Shown here in pieces: positions 49,075 through 58,200 of a DNA stretch of 64,000 nucleotides. Made by a program: the position numbers and the translations under genes. Below the pieces are notes generated by a model. That model ran no database searches. It was not told the DNA's origin and was given only the letters and a program-made list of their open reading frames with translations. How positions within the stretch are numbered: position 1 is the first letter of the stretch; the number at the start of each line of letters is the position of its first letter. The stretch comes from Streptomyces smaragdinus. Lineage in GTDB: Bacteria; Actinomycetota; Actinomycetes; Streptomycetales; Streptomycetaceae. The stretch lies in NCBI RefSeq assembly GCF_009604385.1, contig NZ_WEGJ01000032.1, positions 18,279 to 82,278 on the forward strand, written 5' to 3'.

Positions 49075-50534
49075 CTCGCCGCCCCCAAGGCATCCAGCGG
49101 CTCGGCGACAAGATCGACCCCGCGGCTGCCCACGGCCTTCGCGGTGACGAACATCCCGGGTGCCAGACCCGCACTCGACGTGAGCTGGACCTGACCGTCC
49201 GTCTCGGGCGCCTGGTGCGCGGCCCGGCCCACGAGCTCGCCCTCCTCCAGCGACTCCACCAGCACCGACAGCGTCTCGCCCACCCGCTCCTCGGCCCGCT
49301 GCGCGGTGAGCTCCTCGGCCAGCCGGGAAACCCGCGCCAGCCGCTCGGCGACCTCGTCCGGGTCGAGCTTGTGTTCGTAGCCCGCCGCCTCGGTGCCCTC
49401 CTCGTCGGAGTACCCGAAGACGCCGATGGCGTCCAGCCGCGCGGCGGTCAGGAAGCGCTCCAGCTCCGCCACGTCCGCCTCGGTCTCGCCGGGGAAGCCG
49501 ACGATGAAGTTGGACCGCACCCCGGCCTCGGGGGCCTGGGCCCGGATCTGCTCCAGCAGGCCCAGGAAGCGGTCGGTGTCGCCGAAGCGGCGCATGGCGC
49601 GCAGCACGTCCGGCGCGGAGTGCTGGAAGGACAGGTCGAAGTACGGGGCGATCTTCGGCGTCGACGTCAGCACGTCGATGAGGCCGGGGCGCATCTCGGC
49701 GGGCTGCAGATAGCTGACCCGGACCCGCTCGATGCCGTCCACCTCGGCGAGCGAGGGCAGCAGCCCCTCCAGCAGCCGGATGTCACCCAGGTCCTTGCCG
49801 TACGAGGTGTTGTTCTCGGAGACCAGCATCACCTCCTTCACACCCTGCCCCGCCAGCCACCGCGTCTCCCCGAGCACGTCGGCGGGCCGCCGCGAGACGA
49901 ACGACCCGCGGAAGGAGGGGATGGCGCAGAACGAGCACCGCCGGTCGCAGCCGGAGGCCAGCTTCACGGAAGCCACCGGTCCGCTCCCGATACGCACCCG
50001 CAGCGGCGCCCGGGGCCCCGACGCGGGGGCGACGCCCGCGGGCAGGTCCACCGGTCCCTGCCCGTGCCCGGGAAGCGCCACGGCGGCGTCCTGGCGCTCC
50101 GCGGGGGCCAGCGGCAGCAGCTTCCGCCGGTCACGGGGCGTGTGCGAGGCGTGCACGCCGCCGGACAGAATCGTCCGCAGCCGGTCGGAGATGTCGGCGT
50201 AGTCGTCGAAGCCCAGCACCCCGTCCGCCTCGGGCAGCGCGTCGGCCAGCTCCTTGCCGTACCGCTCGGCCATGCAGCCCACGGCGACCACGGCCTGGGT
50301 GCGGCCATGGTCCTTGAGGTCGTTGGCCTCGAGGAGGGCGTCGACGGAGTCCTTCTTCGCGGCCTCGACGAAGCCGCAGGTGTTCACGACGGCCACATCG
50401 GCCTCGGCGGCGTTGTCGACGAGCTCCCACCCGTCCGCCGCCAGCCGGCCCGCGAGCTCCTCGGAGTCCACTTCGTTACGGGCGCAGCCGAGCGTGACCA
50501 GTGCGACGGTACGGGTTTCTGGGGGGTGCGGCAT
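49071..50534 (-). CDS. rimO: Ribosomal protein S12 methylthiotransferase RimO
   Basis: A 487-residue radical-SAM enzyme that methylthiolates the conserved Asp of ribosomal protein S12. The N-terminal cluster cysteines are in 'TLGCARNEVDSEEL', 'VVNTCGFVEAAKK' and 'VAVGCMAERYG'; the radical-SAM cluster is 'CDRRCSFCAIPSFRG'. 'RVRVSYLQPAEMRPGLIDVL' and the C-terminal TRAM domain complete the fold. An unusual Gly/Pro/Ala-rich insert lies between the two domains (about residues 148-178). ATG 50534 is used; GTG 50540 is also possible. It is the first gene of the rimO-pgsA-cinA coupled set. Confidence 0.95.
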   Translation of the reverse strand: MPHPPETRTVALVTLGCARNEVDSEELAGRLAADGWELVDNAAEADVAVVNTCGFVEAAKKDSVDALLEANDLKDHGRTQAVVAVGCMAERYGKELADALPEADGVLGFDDYADISDRLRTILSGGVHASHTPRDRRKLLPLAPAERQDAAVALPGHGQGPVDLPAGVAPASGPRAPLRVRIGSGPVASVKLASGCDRRCSFCAIPSFRGSFVSRRPADVLGETRWLAGQGVKEVMLVSENNTSYGKDLGDIRLLEGLLPSLAEVDGIERVRVSYLQPAEMRPGLIDVLTSTPKIAPYFDLSFQHSAPDVLRAMRRFGDTDRFLGLLEQIRAQAPEAGVRSNFIVGFPGETEADVAELERFLTAARLDAIGVFGYSDEEGTEAAGYEHKLDPDEVAERLARVSRLAEELTAQRAEERVGETLSVLVESLEEGELVGRAAHQAPETDGQVQLTSSAGLAPGMFVTAKAVGSRGVDLVAEPLDALGAAR

Positions 50535-50587
50535 GCCCACAGGGTACTTCGTCGCGACACCCGGTCCTGCTGCCGACCAGGTGAAAA

Positions 50588-50604
50588 GGGGGGCCTCGCC
50601 CCCC
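50588..50604 (-). terminator. Rho-independent terminator of the RodZ-like gene
   Basis: GGGGGGC (50588-50594) pairs with GCCCCCC (50598-50604) around a 3-nt loop, and on the minus strand the hairpin is followed by TTTTC. It begins 4 nt after the stop of the RodZ-like gene and separates it from rimO. Confidence 0.8.
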
Positions 50605-50608
50605 GCAC

Positions 50609-51400
50609 TCAGCCGACCTCGGGATCACCCTTGGTGTAGGAGATCCGTTCGACCTGACCGAGCTGGAAGTCGTTGTCCACTTCCCTGCCGTTCACGAACA
50701 GCTGGACGGCGCCCGCATTGCCCAGGATCAGGTTGATCCGCTCGTCGTCCTGGACCGTGACGGAGCCGCCCTGCTGCAGGACCGTCTCCTCCAGCGTGCT
50801 GCCGTCGTGGCCCTTGGCGGAGATCCAGCTCTTGCCGTCCGACGCGACGATCTTCACCGTCACCTTGTCGGCCGGCGCCTGGGCGATCGCGGACTCCGTC
50901 GGCTCGGCGCTGGGCGCCTCGGACGTGGCGCCCCCAGACCCCTTGTCGTCCGCGGTGGCGTCCACGGCGGTGGGGGTGTCGTCCTTGCTGTCGCCGCCGC
51001 TGAAGACCGTGAAGCCGACGAAGCCGATCAGCGCCACGATCGCGGCGATCATCGCACCGGTCCAGTTCGGCCGGCGCGGGTCGGAACGGATCCGCTCGGC
51101 CTCGAACATCGGGGCCGCCGGGGTGGGAGCCGGCTTGCCGCCGTGTTCGGCGTCGAACTGGGCGACGAGCTCCGCCGGGTCCAGGCCCACGGCCCGCGCG
51201 ATGTTCCGTACATGCCCGCGGGCGTAGACATCGCCGCCGCAGCGCGAGAAGTCGTCCTGTTCGATCGCCTGGACGATGGGAACGCGTACACGTGTCTGTG
51301 AGCTGATCTGATCAACGGTCAGCTTCGCGTCGATCCGGGCGAGCTGAAGCGTCCGCCCGACGGACGGGCGGTCGTCTGTGGGGGAGTTGCCGAGGGACAC
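50609..51400 (-). CDS. RodZ-like helix-turn-helix membrane protein
   Basis: A 263-residue protein with an N-terminal HTH_25 domain ('VGRTLQLARIDAKLTVDQIS' to 'GHVRNIARAVGLDPAELVAQ'), one transmembrane helix (about 113-133, 'TGAMIAAIVALIGFVGFTVF'), a Ser/Thr/Asp linker and a C-terminal beta-rich DUF4115 domain ('GKSWISAKGHDGSTLEETVL', 'NLILGNAGAVQLFVNG'). This is the layout of RodZ, which links the MreB cytoskeleton to cell-wall synthesis; in Streptomyces the role would be in spore-wall or hyphal shape. Start is GTG 51400, with AAAGG upstream. It follows ftsK on the same strand. Confidence 0.88.
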   Translation of the reverse strand: MSLGNSPTDDRPSVGRTLQLARIDAKLTVDQISSQTRVRVPIVQAIEQDDFSRCGGDVYARGHVRNIARAVGLDPAELVAQFDAEHGGKPAPTPAAPMFEAERIRSDPRRPNWTGAMIAAIVALIGFVGFTVFSGGDSKDDTPTAVDATADDKGSGGATSEAPSAEPTESAIAQAPADKVTVKIVASDGKSWISAKGHDGSTLEETVLQQGGSVTVQDDERINLILGNAGAVQLFVNGREVDNDFQLGQVERISYTKGDPEVG

Positions 51401-51582
51401 GGGGGCGCCTTTCGAGCGTGAGCCACCTGCCGGATGTTCAGTCTAGAGGTCTTGTAAAAGCGTCGGGCAACCGGGCGGTATGACTTAATGGGCCATCAGG
51501 TTGTTCCACGGCCGAAGGGGTGACACCCGTCTGCCGTATTCATGTGACGCATGAGGGGGCGCGACGGTTGCCCGCCCGCGCC

Positions 51583-54255
51583 TCACGGGTGATCCTGCCC
51601 CCGGATCAGCGCCAGCACGCCCTCCAGCTCGTCCGGTTTGACCAGGACGTCCCGGGCCTTCGAACCCTCGCTCGGACCGACGACGCCGCGCGACTCCATC
51701 AGGTCCATCAGCCGGCCGGCCTTGGCGAAGCCCACGCGCAGCTTGCGCTGGAGCATCGACGTCGAGCCGAACTGGGTGCTCACGACCAGCTCCGCCGCCG
51801 CGAGCAGCAGCTCGAGGTCGTCGCCGATCTCCTCGTCGATCTCCTTCTTCTTCCCCGACCCGACGGTCACGTCGTCGCGGAAGACCGGCGCCATCTGCTC
51901 CTTGCAGTGCCGGACGATCGCCTGGACCTCCTGCTCGGTGACGAACGCGCCCTGCATCCGGACGGGCTTGTTCGCCCCCATCGGCAGGAACAGCCCGTCG
52001 CCCTTGCCGATCAGCTTCTCGGCGCCGGGCTGGTCGAGGATGACCCGGCTGTCGGCCAGGGACGAGGTGGCGAACGCCAGCCGCGACGGCACGTTCGCCT
52101 TGATCAGACCGGTGACCACGTCGACGCTGGGCCGCTGGGTGGCCAGCACCAGATGGATGCCGGCGGCCCGCGCCAGCTGGGTGATGCGTACGATCGAGTC
52201 CTCGACGTCGCGCGGCGCGACCATCATCAGGTCGGCCAGCTCGTCGACGATCACCAGCAGATACGGGTACGGGGTCAGCTCCCGCTCGCTGCCGGCCGGC
52301 GCCTCGACCTTGCCGCCGCGTACGGCCTCGTTGAAGTCGTCGATGTGCCGGAAGCCGTACGCGGCCAGGTCGTCGTAGCGCAGGTCCATCTCGCGTACGA
52401 CCCACTGCAGCGCCTCGGCGGCGCGCTTGGGGTTGGTGATGATCGGGGTGATGAGGTGCGGGATGCCCTCGTACGCGGTCAGCTCGACGCGCTTGGGGTC
52501 GACCAGCACCAGGCGTACGTCCTCGGGGGTCGCGCGCATCATGACCGACGTGATCAGACAGTTGATGTTCGACGACTTGCCGGAGCCGGTGGCGCCGGCG
52601 ACCAGGATGTGCGGCATCTTGGCCAGGTTGGCCATCACGTAGCCGCCCTCGACGTCCTTGCCGAGGCCCACGAGCATCGGGTGGTCGTCTCCCGCCGCGC
52701 CGGCGAGGCGCAGCACGTCGCCGAGGTTGACCATCTCGCGGTCGCTGTTGGGGATCTCGATGCCGATGGCCGACTTGCCGGGAATGGGGCTGATGATCCG
52801 GACGTCGGGGCTGGCCACGGCGTACGCGATGTTCTTGGCCAGCGCCGTGATCCGCTCGACCTTCACGGCGGCGCCGAGCTCCACCTCGTAGCGGGTGACC
52901 GTCGGGCCGCGGGTGAAGCCGGTGACGGCGGCGTCCACCTTGAACTCGGTGAAGACGTTGGTCAGGGAGGCCACCACGGCGTCGTTGGCGGCGCTGCGGG
53001 TACGGCCCGGCCCGCCGCGCTCGAGCAGGTCGAGGGAGGGCAGGGCGTAGGTGATGTCCCCGGAGAGCTGGAGCTGCTCGGCCCGGGCCGGCAGGGCGCC
53101 GGCCTCCCCGGGCTCGGGGGCGCTGCGCGTGAGGTCCGGGACGGAGGGCTGGAGGTCGGGGAGCTTCGACGCGGTCAGCGACCGCTCGCCGCCGCGCGCC
53201 ACGGGTACGTTGCCGGTCTTCTCGGTCACCTCGCTGCCGAGGTCGGCGAGCAGCGGGGTCGGCTGGACGCCGTGCAGCACGGCCCCGTCGAGGTCCGCGG
53301 CGGCCGCGGCGGCGATGTCCACGGGGTCCCCGGCGGGCGTGCGCCGGCGGCGGGTGCGGCGGGCCTCGTCGGCGTCCTCGGCGATGCGGACGAGGCCGCC
53401 GCGCCAGTCCTCGGCGAAGTCCTCCTTGTCGACGCCGTCGTCCTCGTACGCCCCGTCCTCCGGGGGCTCCGCCCCGCCCTCGTGCACGACGCCCAGCCGC
53501 ACGCCGAGCAGCCGCAGGCGCTGCGGCACGGCGTTCACGGGTGTGGCGGTCACGACGAGCAGCCCGAAGACGGTGACGAGCAGCAGCAGCGGTACGGCGA
53601 GCACGTCCCCGACGGTGACGACGAGCGGCCGCGACGCGGCCCACCCGATCAGCCCCCCGGCATCGCTTATGGCCTCGGTGCCCTCCTCGCGCCCGGGCGC
53701 GCCGCACCCGACGTGGACGAGGCCGAGGACGCCGACCACGAGGGCCGAAAGCCCGATGACGATACGCCCGTTGGCCTCGGCCCGATCGGGGTGCCGGAAG
53801 AGCCGTACGGCGACGACGCCCAGCAGAATCGGCACCAGCAGATCGAGCCGCCCGAAGGCCCCGGTGACGAGCATGTCGACCAGTCCCCCGACCGGCCCCT
53901 GCAGACTGGACCAGGTCCCGGCGGCGACCACCAGCGCCAGACCGAGCAGCAGCAGCGCCACCCCGTCCTTGCGATGCGCGGGATCAAGCCCCTTGGCCCC
54001 CCGCCCTATTCCCCGGAAGAGCACCCCCACGGCGCGAGCGCCCCCCACGCCCAGCACCCGCACGCCCCGCAGCACGGGCCGCGTCGGATTGGGCGCGGCC
54101 TTGGGCGCGGCTTTCTTGGCGGGAGCGGCCTTCTTCGCGGGAGCCTTCTTGGCGGCGGCCTTCTTGGCGGGCGCCTTCTTCACGGCCTTCTTGCCCGCAC
54201 CACTACCCCCGGCTCGCTGCCGGGAGTTGCCGTTGCCAGAGGTACGAGAGGCCAT
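51583..54255 (-). CDS. ftsK: DNA translocase FtsK (SpoIIIE type)
   Basis: An 890-residue hexameric DNA pump that clears chromosomes from sporulation septa. The N-terminus is a histone-H1-like Lys/Ala/Pro repeat ('KKAPAKKAAAKKAPAKKAAP', about residues 25-55). Four transmembrane helices follow (about 100-270; 'VALLLLGLALVVAAGTW'). The motor has Walker A 'GATGSGKSSN' (about 553-560), 'RLVLVDPKRVEL' and 'PYLLVIVDELADLM' (Walker B). The gamma winged helix is at the C-terminus ('STSMLQRKLRVGFAKAGRLM'). The ATG at 54255 opens 'MASRTSGNGN'. Confidence 0.96.
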   Translation of the reverse strand: MASRTSGNGNSRQRAGGSGAGKKAVKKAPAKKAAAKKAPAKKAAPAKKAAPKAAPNPTRPVLRGVRVLGVGGARAVGVLFRGIGRGAKGLDPAHRKDGVALLLLGLALVVAAGTWSSLQGPVGGLVDMLVTGAFGRLDLLVPILLGVVAVRLFRHPDRAEANGRIVIGLSALVVGVLGLVHVGCGAPGREEGTEAISDAGGLIGWAASRPLVVTVGDVLAVPLLLLVTVFGLLVVTATPVNAVPQRLRLLGVRLGVVHEGGAEPPEDGAYEDDGVDKEDFAEDWRGGLVRIAEDADEARRTRRRRTPAGDPVDIAAAAAADLDGAVLHGVQPTPLLADLGSEVTEKTGNVPVARGGERSLTASKLPDLQPSVPDLTRSAPEPGEAGALPARAEQLQLSGDITYALPSLDLLERGGPGRTRSAANDAVVASLTNVFTEFKVDAAVTGFTRGPTVTRYEVELGAAVKVERITALAKNIAYAVASPDVRIISPIPGKSAIGIEIPNSDREMVNLGDVLRLAGAAGDDHPMLVGLGKDVEGGYVMANLAKMPHILVAGATGSGKSSNINCLITSVMMRATPEDVRLVLVDPKRVELTAYEGIPHLITPIITNPKRAAEALQWVVREMDLRYDDLAAYGFRHIDDFNEAVRGGKVEAPAGSERELTPYPYLLVIVDELADLMMVAPRDVEDSIVRITQLARAAGIHLVLATQRPSVDVVTGLIKANVPSRLAFATSSLADSRVILDQPGAEKLIGKGDGLFLPMGANKPVRMQGAFVTEQEVQAIVRHCKEQMAPVFRDDVTVGSGKKKEIDEEIGDDLELLLAAAELVVSTQFGSTSMLQRKLRVGFAKAGRLMDLMESRGVVGPSEGSKARDVLVKPDELEGVLALIRGQDHP

Positions 54256-54365
54256 GGGAGCGAGGTTACCGTCCGCGCGCGTCCATCACACGGAGGACCT
54301 GCAGCTTCCGCTCACGACCACCCGACATCCGACAGCGCGGGGAGCCCCGTTCCCGCACCGGAGGG

Positions 54366-55025
54366 TCAGACCCCCGGAGCCCCGGGCTCCAGCGCGTCGA
54401 GGGCCTTGCGCAACGCCGACAGCTTCCGCTCGAGATGGGCCGCCGTGGCGACCGCCGCCGCGTCCGCGGACTCGTCCAGCTGCTTCGACAACGCCTCGGC
54501 CTGCTCCTCGGCCGCGGCCAGCCGGGCCGACAGCTCGGCCAGCACCCCGACGGCGTCCTTGGCCCGCCCCCCGTTGTGCCCGGCCCGGGTCCCCTCGAGC
54601 TGCATCCGCAGCAGTCCCGCCTGCTCCCGAAGCTGCACGTTCTTCATGTACAGCTCGACGAAAACAGACACCTTGGCCCGCAGCACCCACGGATCGAAGG
54701 GCTTGGAGATGTAGTCGACCGCCCCCGCCGCATACCCCCGGAAGGTGTGATGCGGCCCGTGGTTGATCGCCGTCAGGAAGATGATCGGGATGTCCCGCGT
54801 CCGCTCCCGCCGCTTGATGTGCGCGGCGGTCTCGAACCCGTCCATCCCCGGCATCTGCACATCGAGGAGGATCACCGCGAAATCATCCGTGAGCAGCGCC
54901 TTCAGCGCCTCTTCCCCGGACGACGCCCGCACCAGCGTCTGATCGAGCGCGGAAAGGATGGCCTCCAGCGCCAGCAGATTCTCCGGCCGGTCGTCGACCA
55001 GGAGAATCTTGGCCTTCTGCACCAT
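54366..55025 (-). CDS. osaB: Response regulator OsaB with a C-terminal coiled coil
   Basis: A 219-residue receiver protein without a DNA-binding domain. Asp55 in 'VILLDVQMPGMDG', Thr in 'IFLTAIN' and Lys in 'YISKPFDPW' complete the phosphorylation site. The part after residue ~125 is a long helical, coiled-coil-like region ('LAELSARLAAAEEQAEALSK'). In S. coelicolor osaB (SCO5749) beside ftsK is required for aerial development under osmotic stress and pairs with the OsaA hybrid kinase. The ATG at 55025 ('MVQKAKILLVDD') follows GGAGGA. A 242-bp gap separates it from osaA upstream, so it may also have its own promoter. Confidence 0.9.
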   Translation of the reverse strand: MVQKAKILLVDDRPENLLALEAILSALDQTLVRASSGEEALKALLTDDFAVILLDVQMPGMDGFETAAHIKRRERTRDIPIIFLTAINHGPHHTFRGYAAGAVDYISKPFDPWVLRAKVSVFVELYMKNVQLREQAGLLRMQLEGTRAGHNGGRAKDAVGVLAELSARLAAAEEQAEALSKQLDESADAAAVATAAHLERKLSALRKALDALEPGAPGV

Positions 55026-55267
55026 GGCCCGTCCTCCTCGCCCCGGCAGCCTGCCGGGTGTCGCCCCTGGGGACGTCCCCGTAGCGCCGCCCGCCCTTGT
55101 GGCCGTCATGGTAGCCGCACCCCACCGCATCGATACACCCTGTCACCGGATTGACACGGTGCATGATGCAGGAACGCCTTCCGGGACCAGAAGGTTCCCG
55201 GTTTCTCGTGTCCTCACACCAACTTGACCACACTGAGTCATCGTTCGTACGAAATTGCTACCGCGGG

Positions 55268-58200
55268 CTATCGCTCTCCGTGCATCCACTGACGCATGAC
55301 GGTCAGCAAGTGATCAGTATCAACCGGCTTGGTGACATAGTCGGAAGCCCCGGACTCGATGGCCTTCTCCCGGTCCCCCTTCATCGCCTTCGCGGTGAGC
55401 GCGATGATCGGCAGCCCGGTGAACTGCGGCATCCGCCGGATCGCCGACGTCGTGGCGTACCCGTCCATCTCCGGCATCATGATGTCCATCAGCACCACGG
55501 CGACGTCGTCGTGCTGCTCGAGCACCTCGACGCCCTCCCGCCCGTTCTCCGCGTACAGCACGGCCAGCCCGTGCTGCTCCAGCACGCTGGTGAGCGCGAA
55601 GACGTTACGGATGTCGTCGTCGACGATCAGCACCTTGTCGCCCTTGAACCCACCCCTGAACTGCGGCACGGCCTCGCCCCGCTGCTCCCGCCGCCCGCCG
55701 TACGCGATCGGCTGCCCGGGCACCAGGACATGCGCCCCGTCACCCTCACCCGACGCCGCCCCGTCCGCGTCCGTCCCGGCCACCGCCTGCTCGGCGGAGA
55801 GGGAGGCGGCGGAAGCAGCGGCCGCGGCCGCTCCCGGATGCGCGGCCTCGGCCATCAGCTGACCGGGCGTCAGCTCCACGGGCTGCAACGGCAGATACAG
55901 CGTGAACGTGGACCCGCGCCCCGGCTCGCTGTCGGCGTGGATCTCCCCGCCCAGCAGCCGCGCGATCTCCCGGCTGATCGACAGCCCCAGCCCCGTACCG
56001 CCGTACTTCCGGCTCGTCGTCCCGTCGGCCTGCTTGAACGCCTCGAAGATCACCCGCATCTTCGACGACGCGATCCCGATCCCGGTGTCCGTCACCGAGA
56101 ACGCCATCATCGCCCCGTCGGGATCGCGCAGCGAGCCGTTCTCCAGCAACTGCTCCTTGATCGCCACCGGCACCTCGCTCCCGGCGGACCGGATCACCAG
56201 CTCCACCGCCCCGCTGTCGGTGAACTTCACCGCGTTCGACAGCAGATTGCGCAGCACCTGCAGCAGCCGCTGCTCGTCGGTGTTGAGCGTGGCCGGCAGA
56301 TCCGGCGAGACCGTCACGGAGAAGTCGAGCCCCTTCTCCGCGGTCAGCGGCCGGAACGTCGCCTCCACATAGTCCACCAGCTGCACCAGCGCGATCTTCG
56401 TCGGGCTGACGTCCATCTTGCCCGCCTCGACCTTCGACAGGTCGAGGATGTCGTTGATGAGCTGGAGCAGGTCCGAGCCGGCGCCGTGGATGGTCTCCGC
56501 GAACTCGACCTGCTTGGGCGTGAGGTTGGACTCCGCGTTGTCGGCGAGCAGCTTTGCGAGGATCAGCAGCGAGTTGAGCGGGGTGCGCAGCTCGTGCGAC
56601 ATGTTCGCCAGGAACTCCGACTTGTAGCGCATGGAGACGGCGAGCTGCTCGGCGCGCTCCTCCAACCCCTGCCGGGCGTCCTCGATCTCGACGTTCTTGA
56701 TCTCGATGTCGCGGTTCTGCCGGGCCAGCAGCTCGGCCTTCTCCTCCAGCTCCGTGTTGGAGTCCTCCAGCGCCTTCTGCCGGTTCTCCAGCTCCTGCGA
56801 GCGGTCCCGCAGCTGCGCGGCGAGCTCCTGCGACTGCTCGAGCAGCATCTCGGTCTTGGAGTTGACGGAGATGGTGTTGACGCTCGTCGCGATCATCTCG
56901 GCGAGCTGACTCAGGAAGTCCTTCTGGATCTGGGTGAACGTCTGGAACGCGGCCAGCTCCACCACCCCGAGGACCTTGTCCTCGAAGACCAGCGGAACGA
57001 CGATGACATGCGCCGGCGGCGCCTCGCCGAGCCCGGAGGCGATCTTCAGATAGCCCTCCGGCACATTCTCGACCAGGATCGTCCGCTTCTCCTGCGCCGC
57101 CGTCCCGATGAGCGTCTCCCCGGGCCGCAGCACGGTCGGCATGGCGCCGCGCTGATGCCCGTACGAACCGATCATCCGCAGCTCGTACGAGTCCTCCCGA
57201 TCGCCCTCCCCGGCGGGACCGGGGCGGGGGCCGACGGGCCGGGCGATGAAGAACGCGCCGTGCTGGGCGGCGACGACCGGGGTGAGCTCGCTCATGATGA
57301 GCCGGGCCACATCCTCCAGATCGCGACGGCCCTGCAGCAGACCGGAGATCCGGGCCAGATTGCCCTTCAGCCAGTCCTGCTCCTTGTTGGCCAGGGTCGT
57401 CTCGCGGAGCTTCACGATCATCGTGTTGATGTACTCCTGCAGCCCCAGGATCTCGCCCGCGGCGTCCGCGTCGATCTTGAGGCTGAGGTCGCCGCGGGTC
57501 ACGGCGGTGGCGACCTGGGCGATGTTGCGCACCTGGGAAGTCAGGTTGTTCGCCATCAGGTTCACCGACTCGGTGAGGTCCTTCCAGATGCCCGAGACCC
57601 CGGGCACCCGGGCCTGACCGCCGAGGCGGCCCTCCGTGCCCACCTCGCGGGCGACCCGGGTCACCTCGTCACCGAAGGCGGAGAGCTGGGTGACCATCGT
57701 GTTGATGGTGTTCTTCAGCTCCAGGATCTCGCCCTGCGCGGCGACGTCGATCTTCTTCGTCAGGTCGCCGTTGGCGACCGCCGTGGTCACCTGCGCGATG
57801 TTGCGGACCTGGTTGGTGAGGTTGGAGGCCATGTAGTTCACGGACTCCGTCAGGTCCTTCCACGTCCCCGACACCCCGGGGACGCGCGCCTGGCCGCCCA
57901 GGACACCCTCGGTGCCGACCTCGCGGGCGACCCGGGTGACCTCGTCGGCGAACGACGACAGCGTCGTCACCATCGCGTTGACCGTGTCGGCCAGCTGGGC
58001 GACCTCGCCGCGGGCCTCGACGGTGACCTTCTTCGTCAGGTCGCCGTTGGCGACGGCGGTGGCGACCTGGGAGATGTTGCGGACCTGGGAGGTCAGATTG
58101 ACCGCCATCAGGTTCACGTTCTCCGTGAGGTCCTTCCAGATGCCCGAGACGCCGCGCACCTGCGCCTGGCCGCCCAGCTGACCCTCCGTACCGACCTCGC

